34,060 nt of DNA from Planctomycetia bacterium. GTDB lineage: Bacteria > Planctomycetota > Planctomycetia > Pirellulales > Thermoguttaceae. Of the stretch, positions 7,009 to 14,298 are shown one piece after another. The stretch's first letter is position 1; each line of letters starts with the position of its first letter. The DNA lies in contig JAUNSJ010000037.1 of NCBI GenBank assembly GCA_030539295.1, positions 1 through 34,060 on the forward strand, written 5' to 3'. The position numbers and the translations under genes were made by a program. Under the pieces are notes generated by a model that was not told the DNA's origin, made no database searches, and saw only the letters and a list, made by a program, of their open reading frames with translations.

Positions 7009-8694
7009 ATGGAAAAACGTTTCGCTCTTGGCATTGACTACGGCACGGCAAGCGTACGCGCCTTACTCCTCGATTTTCTCGAAGGGGTTGAAGTTGCCTC
7101 CTCTGTCTTCTACTACCCCCATGGTGTTGAGGGCGTCCTCGAAGACGAGAGCAATCCACTCGTGGCACGACAGCATCCGGAAGATTATATCCACGGGTTT
7201 TATCAGTCTGTACAAGACGTCCTGAATCAAGGCAAGCGTTCCGGATGCGACCCGGCCGCGGTCATCGGACTGGGGGTCGACGCGACCGGATCGACGCCGA
7301 TTCCCGTCGACTCGCAAGGGACGCCGCTGGCCATGACCGACCGATATGCGAACAATTTAAACGCCATGGCCTGGCTCTGGAAAGATCACAGCAGTTTCGC
7401 GGAAGCTGGCGAGATAACCGACCGGATACGGGAGTCGAAGCTGCCCTACCTGTCGAAATGTGGCGGAAGTTACAGTAGTGAATGGTTCTGGTCGAAAATT
7501 CTGCACTGTCTGCGAACCGACCCGGAAACGGGCGCGGCAGCGGCCACCTGGGTTGAACTGTCCGACTTCATTCCCGCTTTTATCACCGGACGCACACGCC
7601 CGGAGCAACTGGTCCGCAACGCGTGTGCCGCAGGGCACAAAGCCATGTACAATTCCAGCTGGGGCGGACTGCCGGCCCGCGAGTTCTTAACCACACTCGA
7701 CCCGCGAATGGCCATCCTGTCCGATTCCTTTTCCAAGCCGCAAACGGCGTCGGAAATCGCAGGGTTACTCTCTCCCGAAGCCGCGTTCCGCTCACGCTTG
7801 CCGCAGGGAATACCAGTCGCAACCGGAGCTATCGACGCTCATCTCGGGGCCGTCGGCGCCGGAATCGCGCCCGGCGCTCTCGTGAAAATCATTGGCACCA
7901 GTACGTGCGATATGATGGTACACCCGCTTAACGACCCCCTGCCCGATATTCCGGGCCTCTGCGGCGCTGCGGAAGAGTCTATTCTGCCTGGGATGCTCGG
8001 GCTTGAGGCGGGACAATCGGCCGTGGGCGACCTGTTCAACTGGTTCGTTCGCCAGTTCGGAGAGGGAAACGACCCGGAACTCGTGCACCGCCGGTACACG
8101 GATCAGGCGTCAGAACTCTTGCCAGGCGAAACCGGCCTACTGGCTCTCGACTGGAATAACGGAAACCGTACTATTCTGATTGACCCGCTCTTGTCCGGAC
8201 TTCTCCTGGGTACTACATTACAGACTCGACCGTGCGAAATCTATCGTGCCCTGATCGAAGCTACGGCGTTCGGGGCCTTGCGTATCATCGAACAACTGGA
8301 ACACTATGGCGTCCCTGTAAATCAGGTCATCGCCTGCGGCGGAATAGCCGCGAAGAACCCACTCCTTATGCAAATTTACGCCGACGTCTGTAACCGGCCC
8401 ATGATCGTCTCGCGGTCGACGCAGTCGTGCGCGCTCGGGGCAGCGATCTACGGGGCCTTTGTGGGCGGTGCCTTTTCCACGCTCGACGAGGCTCGCGAAA
8501 AATTGGTCCCCAAACCCAATCAAATTTATAAACCGAACGCGGAGCATGTCGCGACGTACAAGAGAGTGGGGAGTCTCTGGCGTCAGCTCCATGACGCGTT
8601 CGGAATACCGGGAACGACCAGCGACCTGTCATACATGATGAAAGAGCTGATCGCGCTGCGCGATGCACAACGGGTCAGGAATTCGACGCTATAG
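7009..8694 (+). CDS. araB: L-ribulokinase (FGGY family)
   Basis: This is an FGGY carbohydrate kinase closely resembling AraB, which phosphorylates L-ribulose with ATP in L-arabinose breakdown. Signatures in order are G-I-D-Y-G-T-A-S-V-R-A (first phosphate loop), G-V-D-A-T-G-S-T-P-I-P-V-D, W-K-D-H, S-S-E-W-F-W-S-K-I-L-H, A-G-H-K-A-M, the catalytic-Asp region G-A-I-D-A-H-L-G-A-V-G-A-G, G-T-S-T-C-D-M-M, G-L-E-A-G-Q-S-A-V-G-D and A-C-G-G-I-A-A-K-N-P. These match AraB more closely than XylB. In-frame ATGs at 6985, 6997 and 7009 are possible. I chose 7009 because it leaves the short N-terminus usual for AraB and has GGTGGG just upstream; the 6985 start would overlap the symporter stop. No araA or araD is present. 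The 3' end overlaps the convergent gene by 20 bases. Confidence 0.92.
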   Translation: MEKRFALGIDYGTASVRALLLDFLEGVEVASSVFYYPHGVEGVLEDESNPLVARQHPEDYIHGFYQSVQDVLNQGKRSGCDPAAVIGLGVDATGSTPIPVDSQGTPLAMTDRYANNLNAMAWLWKDHSSFAEAGEITDRIRESKLPYLSKCGGSYSSEWFWSKILHCLRTDPETGAAAATWVELSDFIPAFITGRTRPEQLVRNACAAGHKAMYNSSWGGLPAREFLTTLDPRMAILSDSFSKPQTASEIAGLLSPEAAFRSRLPQGIPVATGAIDAHLGAVGAGIAPGALVKIIGTSTCDMMVHPLNDPLPDIPGLCGAAEESILPGMLGLEAGQSAVGDLFNWFVRQFGEGNDPELVHRRYTDQASELLPGETGLLALDWNNGNRTILIDPLLSGLLLGTTLQTRPCEIYRALIEATAFGALRIIEQLEHYGVPVNQVIACGGIAAKNPLLMQIYADVCNRPMIVSRSTQSCALGAAIYGAFVGGAFSTLDEAREKLVPKPNQIYKPNAEHVATYKRVGSLWRQLHDAFGIPGTTSDLSYMMKELIALRDAQRVRNSTL

Positions 8695-9295
8695 CCGCCA
8701 GGGCGTCAGCAATTTGATCCTGTTCCTCCTGCTTGAATAACCCGGTCGCCACCGCCTGCTTGAGCGTGACCGACGCCGCTTCCCGATTCAATCGCACTTT
8801 CATGCGGTGCATAATAAAGATCACAACGGCCAGCAGGTATCCCGTTATGATCGCCGGCGCCGAATCGGCCATAAGACCAAACGCCAGCACGGAGAAGACG
8901 GTCCAGAACGCAATCGGCTCCCACTGCTTGAGCGATTCTCGCATCTTCTCCCGGACCGGATTCTCTTTCGCGTGCACCAGACTGCAAATCGCGTACAGAG
9001 CAAGGCCGATCGAGCTGATGTCCTTCTGACCTATCGTCTCCGGACTTAACTCAACTTGACCTGTCTCCGGATTATACGCGTTTACCGAAAAATCGTCGCC
9101 CCGACTGACCGTTATCTTCTTGAGACCAACGTCATTCAAAACCTTTTGCGCAACCGACTCCGCAGTGTGCGACGTCATGGCTTCCGTTAATTTACTGATC
9201 TTCCTCTCTTGTCTCTTGTGGCTTACATGCCCCGCGATAAAAATGGGAACCAAAGGCAATCCATACAACAGGGACATAGGTACATAATCTAACAT
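8675..9295 (-). CDS. YugP-like (Zn_peptidase_2) membrane protein without metal site
   Basis: This 206-residue protein has an N-terminal hydrophobic segment (about 8-22), a middle domain and two membrane segments (about 127-142 and 146-163). The layout fits the YugP/Zn_peptidase_2 family: H-T-A-E-S-V-A-Q-K-V-L-N-D-V-G-L (43-58) matches the family's T-G-A-E-V-A-type helix. Y-N-P-E-T-G-Q-V-E-L-S (74-84) matches Y-D-P-x-x-x-x-x-x-L-S. L-N-R-E-A-A-S-V-T-L and G-L-F-K-Q-E-E-Q match the C-terminal part. Where the family has A-H-E-V-G-H, this protein has L-Y-A-I-C-S (100-105), and the later V-E-F ligand segment reads V-R-L. It is therefore probably not a working protease. AGGAGA upstream supports the start. 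The family match is from memory. Confidence 0.65.
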   Translation of the reverse strand: MLDYVPMSLLYGLPLVPIFIAGHVSHKRQERKISKLTEAMTSHTAESVAQKVLNDVGLKKITVSRGDDFSVNAYNPETGQVELSPETIGQKDISSIGLALYAICSLVHAKENPVREKMRESLKQWEPIAFWTVFSVLAFGLMADSAPAIITGYLLAVVIFIMHRMKVRLNREAASVTLKQAVATGLFKQEEQDQIADALAAIASNS

Positions 9296-9443
9296 GGAAA
9301 TTTCTCCTGAATATTCGATACCGATTCGCTCTCAGACTCGCTGCTCGCGGTCCAACCGGCTCTTGCGCCGACCGCCACGACAACATGCGTCGAGACAAAG
9401 ATTAAATTCGGTATATCTTGTTCTATATTGGGTTGCGCCAAAC

Positions 9444-9456
9444 TGAAATCATTTCA
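9444..9456. promoter_or_regulatory. Perfect 13-base palindrome upstream of the YugP-like gene
   Basis: TGAAATCATTTCA is a perfect inverted repeat with one central base, about 150 bases upstream of the 9295 start. It could be an operator half-site pair. The rest of 9296-9589 holds no gene that I can support. I see no strong matching promoter beside the palindrome, so the assignment is weak. Confidence 0.25.
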
Positions 9457-9589
9457 ACCTTGTCGGGACAGAACTCTGCGACGATCGATCTAACAAACGA
9501 TTGATCTCATAAGCGACCGTTAAAAACAGAATCCTGCACCCTCTTTCGGCGGCAACCGGAAGGCAACAGACGACAGGAATACCAGAAGG

Positions 9590-10009
9590 TCAATTACGCA
9601 AGACACAGAGGGCTAAAAAGATGGGAGACGCCTGACCCGCCAAAAGGGGCGATACGGTTGCGGCCGAACGGGTCAGATGCTCCTTGCGAACATATTCAAG
9701 CCAAGCGGAAAAACCGAGCACAAGATGACGCAAAGAATCAATTTGCGAATAATTCTGACGCACAGGGAAATCGCGAACCACTCGCGTCGACCACGGCGCC
9801 GTACTTAGCGGCGTCTCGCGACTGATCGTGCCCCAATGATTCGCCAGTTTATCCTGCGAATCCGGCACCTGCGACTGATCAACGTCACCCCCGAAACATA
9901 ACGACTCACACGACACGCCACGGGTATCCGAGGCGTGCCCTGCCGTTACCATCGCCGCAAAGCAGATGGTTAATAGAATTAGCAGTGCAAAATATGCTTT
10001 TTGTGTCAT
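9590..10009 (-). CDS. Small secreted hypothetical protein
   Basis: From ATG at 10009 this encodes about 139 residues. The first 26 form a signal peptide: M-T-Q-K, then a hydrophobic core, then a T-A-G-H-A cleavage site. The mature part is polar with two close Cys (C-E-S-L-C) and ends in a hydrophobic stretch (L-L-A-G-Q-A-S-P-I-F-L-A-L-C-V-L). An alternative TTG start 13 codons earlier would push the signal peptide inward and is less likely. I recognise no family. The clear signal peptide is the main reason to believe the gene. Confidence 0.5.
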   Translation of the reverse strand: MTQKAYFALLILLTICFAAMVTAGHASDTRGVSCESLCFGGDVDQSQVPDSQDKLANHWGTISRETPLSTAPWSTRVVRDFPVRQNYSQIDSLRHLVLGFSAWLEYVRKEHLTRSAATVSPLLAGQASPIFLALCVLRN

Positions 10010-10173
10010 TTCTGTTTCTTCGTATGCAATTTCCTTACACAGGCCCAAACCTATGTCTTGATTCTAACCTTTTTATCTGATTTTGTCGAGAGCAAACTTG
10101 ACAAACCTTCCATTTTTCCCGAAAAAAGCGATTTTATTTTGACAAAAAAAGCGAGTGGGCCGGTTCGGGGGCA

Positions 10174-10201
10174 TTGCCGGACCCCGGGCAATCTCTACAA
10201 T
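10174..10201 (+). promoter_or_regulatory. Possible promoter upstream of purD
   Basis: TTGCCG (10174-10179) and TACAAT (10196-10201) are 16 bases apart, about 100 bases before the purD start. The match is moderate. The rest of the spacer (10010-10300) contains no gene that I can support. Confidence 0.3.
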
Positions 10202-10300
10202 ATAAGTATTGGCGTAGGATTTGGAACGCTGCCTGGGCAAGGCTCAGGCGGCCGATGACGTGTCTATTATATTATAGAGAAAGAACAAGAGCGACGAACG

Positions 10301-11578
10301 ATGAATATTTTAGTGGTGGGTTCCGGAGGCCGGGAACATGCGTTGGCGTGGAAACTTAAGCAGAGTCCGCGTGTCGAGAAGGTTTTTATTGCTCCTGGCA
10401 ACGCAGGGACCGAGCAGGAAGGGGAAAACGTCCCGATCGATGCCCTGGATTTTCCTCGCCTGATCGAATTTGCCAAGTCGAATAAGGTTGGACTGACCGT
10501 AGTCGGGCCGGAAGCCCCTCTTTCGGCGGGGATCGTCGACGCGTTTAAGGCGGCCGGACTTAAAGTCTTTGGCCCCTCGAAAAAAGCGGCGCAACTTGAG
10601 GCCAGTAAGGTTTTCTGCAAAGAGATTCTCGTCGCCGCCTCCGTACCGACCGCTCTGTATCGGGCGTTTAATAATGAGCGTGACGCCGTCACCTACCTGC
10701 GTACCCTTCAAGGCATGCCAGTCGTCATAAAGGCAGACGGTCTGGCCGCTGGTAAAGGCGTTATCGTCTGTGACGGTTACGAAGACGCCGTGGACGCGGT
10801 TCATCGTCTGGCTGCCGACCGGGAATTCGGCGACGCGGGCAATCGGTTTATTATCGAGGAGCGTCTCTCGGGTCAGGAGGCGAGCGTCCTGGCCATAACC
10901 GACGGTAAAACCATCATGACCCTGCAACCGGCGCAAGATCACAAGGCCGCTCACGACGGCGACACCGGTCCGAACACCGGCGGCATGGGCGCCTACTGCC
11001 CCGCGGCTCTCGTCGACGACGCCATGCTACACTGGATCGAAGAGAATGTCCTCGTCCCCACCGTCCACACACTCAATCGAGCCGGTACCCCCTTCACGGG
11101 CATACTCTATGCCGGACTTATGCTCACGCCCCAGGGCCCTCGCGTCCTGGAATACAACGTCCGATTCGGCGACCCGGAATGCCAGCCACTGCTGTTCCGA
11201 CTCAAGACAGACCTGGTCGACGTCCTGGAAGCCGCGGCCGACGGACGTTTGGACCAGTGCGAGCCTTTGGAATGGGACGACCGCGGCGCCGTCTGCGTCG
11301 TTATGGCCAGCGAAGGCTATCCCGGCAGTTACCGCAAAGGCTACCCCATCTCCGGCCTGGAAGAAGCGGATGCCTTGCCGAACGTGAAAGTTTTCCACGC
11401 TGGGACCAACCGGGTCAAAGGCAATATCTGTAATAACGGCGGACGCGTACTCGACGTCACCGCGCTCGGAGCCACCATAGCCGAGGCCAAGAAGAACGCG
11501 TACGAAGCAGTCTCTAAAATTTCCTGGCACGGCTCTTGGTGCCGATCCGATATTTCTGACAAGAACAAGGAGAAATAA
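10301..11578 (+). CDS. purD: Phosphoribosylamine-glycine ligase
   Basis: This 425-residue ATP-grasp enzyme joins glycine to 5-phosphoribosylamine, the second step of purine synthesis, in the cytoplasm. The N-domain opens M-N-I-L-V-V-G-S-G-G-R-E-H-A-L-A-W-K-L. Further signatures are V-G-P-E-A-P-L-S-A-G-I-V-D, F-G-P-S-K-K-A-A-Q-L-E-A-S-K-V-F-C-K, the ATP-grasp segment V-I-K-A-D-G-L-A-A-G-K-G-V, N-T-G-G-M-G-A-Y-C-P and the metal-binding Y-N-V-R-F-G-D-P-E-C-Q. Length is normal for PurD. The ribosome site is weak. Its last codons carry the Shine-Dalgarno sequence of the phosphatase two bases downstream, suggesting one transcript. Confidence 0.97.
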   Translation: MNILVVGSGGREHALAWKLKQSPRVEKVFIAPGNAGTEQEGENVPIDALDFPRLIEFAKSNKVGLTVVGPEAPLSAGIVDAFKAAGLKVFGPSKKAAQLEASKVFCKEILVAASVPTALYRAFNNERDAVTYLRTLQGMPVVIKADGLAAGKGVIVCDGYEDAVDAVHRLAADREFGDAGNRFIIEERLSGQEASVLAITDGKTIMTLQPAQDHKAAHDGDTGPNTGGMGAYCPAALVDDAMLHWIEENVLVPTVHTLNRAGTPFTGILYAGLMLTPQGPRVLEYNVRFGDPECQPLLFRLKTDLVDVLEAAADGRLDQCEPLEWDDRGAVCVVMASEGYPGSYRKGYPISGLEEADALPNVKVFHAGTNRVKGNICNNGGRVLDVTALGATIAEAKKNAYEAVSKISWHGSWCRSDISDKNKEK

Positions 11579-11580
11579 TC

Positions 11581-13056
11581 ATGAAGTTTCGTCTTCCATG
11601 GTACTTTACCCTTGCAGTCGCAATTGTTTGCCTCTGCTGTTCTACGCTCGTTCGGGCGCAGGATGTCAAGCCGGTCAAATATGTCTTCCTGTTTATTGGC
11701 GATGGCTTTTCCATTCCGCAGAGAATGATGGTCGAAGAATTTTGCAAGAAGACAGGGCAGCCGCCCTTGTACCTGAATTCCCTTCCGAACCACGCCCTGA
11801 CAACCACAAGTAGTGCCAACTCGTTCATAACGGACTCCGCTGCCAGTGGTACCGCTATTGCCTGTGGCGAGAAGACTAACAACGGTCAGTTGGGCGTCGA
11901 CGCGGCCGGAACGGGACGACTCACCTCTATTGCCGAAGTTGCACGGGACGCCGGACGCAAGGTGGGCATTGTTACCAGTGTGACTCTCAACCACGCAACC
12001 CCCGCCGCTTTTTACGCACACAATACCAGTCGGGGCGCAGGCTACGAAATCGGACTCGACCTGCTCCAGTCCAACTTCGACTACTTCGCCGGCGGCGGTC
12101 TGGATGATCAAAACGACGCAAAGCACCCGAAATTCGAGGGTCCTCTCTACGAACTGGCCGCTCAAAAAGGGTATACGGTTGTACACAATCCGGACGATGT
12201 CCTCGCCTTAACCCCCGACCGCGGCAAGGTCATTGCCTGTCTCGAGAAAGGGGCTTTGCCCTACGCTATTGACCATCAGGGAGGTCTTACCCTGGCCGAC
12301 TACACCCGCAAGGGAATTGAGCTGCTGGACAATCCCAACGGCTTCTTTATGATGGTCGAAGGCGGAAAAATCGACTGGATGTGTCATGCGAACGACGCCG
12401 CTACGGTTCTCTGGGAAACAATCGCCTTCGACGCCGCCATTCAGGTCGCTCGTGATTTCTTCAACGACCATGCCGACGAGACGCTCATCGTCGTAACCGG
12501 CGACCACGAAACCGGTGGACTGACTCTCGGCTTCGCCGGTACAGGCTATCAGTCCTTTATTGAGACCCTCTCCTGTCAAAAATGTTCTCTCGACTCCTTT
12601 CGAAGTCTCCTCGATAACCTCTCGAAAGAGAAGGGCGACGACTTGACGTTCCAAGACGTGCAACCTCTCATTACCGAGAACTTCGGCCTGCTGTTCCCGC
12701 CAGAGGATGAAGTCGACGACGACGCCGATGACGACGCCGACAAAAAAGACAAGTCGGAAAAAGAGGATAAAGACGACGAGGACGAGAAGGAGCAAGACCG
12801 CATGATGCTCAATAAGTCCGAACTGAAACGGATAACCGAAGCGTATAAAAAATCCTATGAAGGGAGTCGTTCGTCCAAAGCGTTGGTTTTAGCCGTGCTG
12901 AACACCTTTAATAACAAGGCGTCGCTCGGCTGGACCTCTTCGGCGCACACGGCACTGCCGGTCGATACCTCCGCGGTAGGCTGCGAGGCCGAGCATTTCA
13001 ACGGTATGATCGACAATACTGACATTGCCAAACTGCTCAAGCAGATGGTGCTCTAA
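11581..13056 (+). CDS. Secreted alkaline phosphatase with acidic insert
   Basis: This 491-residue PhoA-superfamily phosphatase has a signal peptide (1-26, ending L-V-R-A) and releases phosphate from esters outside the cytoplasm. Catalytic and metal residues are visible: Asp41 in F-I-G-D-G, nucleophile Ser86 in T-D-S-A-A-S-G-T-A, E-G-G-K-I-D-W-M-C-H (Glu260, Asp265, His269), G-D-H-E-T-G-G near 307-313, and His456 in S-S-A-H-T-A-L-P. The usual Arg-containing motif is not obvious. Residues 375-407 are an unusual run of Asp, Glu and Lys inserted between the last two metal-site motifs. AAGGAG eight bases before the ATG, inside the end of purD, marks the start. It is followed three bases later by the YibE/F gene. 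Confidence 0.9.
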   Translation: MKFRLPWYFTLAVAIVCLCCSTLVRAQDVKPVKYVFLFIGDGFSIPQRMMVEEFCKKTGQPPLYLNSLPNHALTTTSSANSFITDSAASGTAIACGEKTNNGQLGVDAAGTGRLTSIAEVARDAGRKVGIVTSVTLNHATPAAFYAHNTSRGAGYEIGLDLLQSNFDYFAGGGLDDQNDAKHPKFEGPLYELAAQKGYTVVHNPDDVLALTPDRGKVIACLEKGALPYAIDHQGGLTLADYTRKGIELLDNPNGFFMMVEGGKIDWMCHANDAATVLWETIAFDAAIQVARDFFNDHADETLIVVTGDHETGGLTLGFAGTGYQSFIETLSCQKCSLDSFRSLLDNLSKEKGDDLTFQDVQPLITENFGLLFPPEDEVDDDADDDADKKDKSEKEDKDDEDEKEQDRMMLNKSELKRITEAYKKSYEGSRSSKALVLAVLNTFNNKASLGWTSSAHTALPVDTSAVGCEAEHFNGMIDNTDIAKLLKQMVL

Positions 13057-13059
13057 CGC

Positions 13060-14205
13060 ATGACGGGTACCGACGGAAAGCTACGCCGCGAGTTGATTGC
13101 GGTTGCCCTTGTATCCCTTTGCTGTCTGGGCGTGGCCGCTTGTGACCTCGGGCCGGAGCACGAGCCGGAAAAGGGCACAAAGGAGAGCGCACGCGTTGTC
13201 GAAGTCGACGATTCCGACCTGGTGACCCTCGGACTCGTGCGACAGGGTTCCCAGCATTTGAAAGTTCGCATGCTCTCCGGGGAATGGCGAGGCGAACTTT
13301 TCGCCGCCGATAATCTCCTGCGTGCCCAGATGGATTTGGACAAGGTCTTTCGTGAAGGCGACCGTATTCTCGTCGCCGTTTACGATGGTGCTCTGCCCGG
13401 CCAGGATACGATTAATGCGCAAGACTACGACCGCTCCGGCTGGACGTTTCTGTTAGTTGCCATTTTTGCACTGCTACTGCTGCTCTACGGCGGGCTGACC
13501 GGGTTAAAAGCGCTCCTTTCTTTCATCTTTAGTTGCCTCGTGATTTGGAAGATTATGGTGCCCCTGTGTCTGGCGGGGGTCGAACCACTGCTCCTGGCGA
13601 CCGCGGTTGTCACGGTACTCTCGGCGGTCATTATCTATCTGGTCGCCGGACTCAATCGGAAGGGGACAACGGCCTTCTTGGGTGCCTTTACCGGTGTCGT
13701 TGTCAGTTGCCTTTTGGCATGGCTCTTTGCCCGACTCTTTCAGCTCAACGGCGCGGTCATGCCCTATTCCCAGGCCCTGCTCTATTCCGGTTACGAATCG
13801 CTGAACCTGTCTCACATTTATATTGGCGGCATTTTTCTAAGCTCATCGGGCGCGGTTATGGACCTCGGTATGGACATTGCCGCCGGTATGACCGAAGTGG
13901 CCAACCAGAACACATCCCTAACCCGTCGCGAACTCATTGCATCCGGTTTCCGGATGGGACGCAGTGTCGTTGGCACCATGACCACAACCCTGCTGCTCGC
14001 CTATTCGGGCGGCTATTTAACTCTCATGATGACCTTCCTGGCCCAAGGGACCTCGCCGGTCGATTTCATTAATAATCCGTACGTTGCCTCCGAAGTTGTC
14101 AAGACGATCGTCGGCAGTTTCGGCCTGGTTCTCGTTGCCCCGCTTACCGCGTGCATCGGTGGTTTTTTATTAAAACACAATGGCACTCCTACCGAATCCC
14201 GCTGA
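13060..14205 (+). CDS. YibE/F-family membrane protein
   Basis: This 381-residue protein has an N-terminal hydrophobic segment ending in a lipobox-like V-A-A-C, a soluble region of about 100 residues, then seven or so membrane segments. The YibE/F pattern is visible in D-Y-D-R-S-G-W-T-F-L-L, L-Y-G-G-L-T-G-L-K-A-L-L-S, I-Y-I-G-G-I-F-L-S-S-S-G-A-V-M-D-L-G-M-D-I-A-A-G-M-T-E-V and G-R-S-V-V-G-T-M-T-T-T-L-L-L-A-Y. The family's function is poorly known. The start is three bases after the phosphatase stop, so the two are almost surely co-transcribed. No good Shine-Dalgarno sequence is visible, which suits translational coupling. Confidence 0.85.
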   Translation: MTGTDGKLRRELIAVALVSLCCLGVAACDLGPEHEPEKGTKESARVVEVDDSDLVTLGLVRQGSQHLKVRMLSGEWRGELFAADNLLRAQMDLDKVFREGDRILVAVYDGALPGQDTINAQDYDRSGWTFLLVAIFALLLLLYGGLTGLKALLSFIFSCLVIWKIMVPLCLAGVEPLLLATAVVTVLSAVIIYLVAGLNRKGTTAFLGAFTGVVVSCLLAWLFARLFQLNGAVMPYSQALLYSGYESLNLSHIYIGGIFLSSSGAVMDLGMDIAAGMTEVANQNTSLTRRELIASGFRMGRSVVGTMTTTLLLAYSGGYLTLMMTFLAQGTSPVDFINNPYVASEVVKTIVGSFGLVLVAPLTACIGGFLLKHNGTPTESR

Positions 14206-14298
14206 CGTCATCCCGTGCAACGACGGGCAAGAGCAGTGGAAGAAGACTTAACAGAACCAAATAACATTTTTTCGCAAGATTTACAAAGGAGTTTTAAC

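Noticed and set aside
10001..10258. 85-codon plus-strand frame before purD
   Set aside because: Partly antisense to the secreted protein, with a non-ATG start and no ribosome site.
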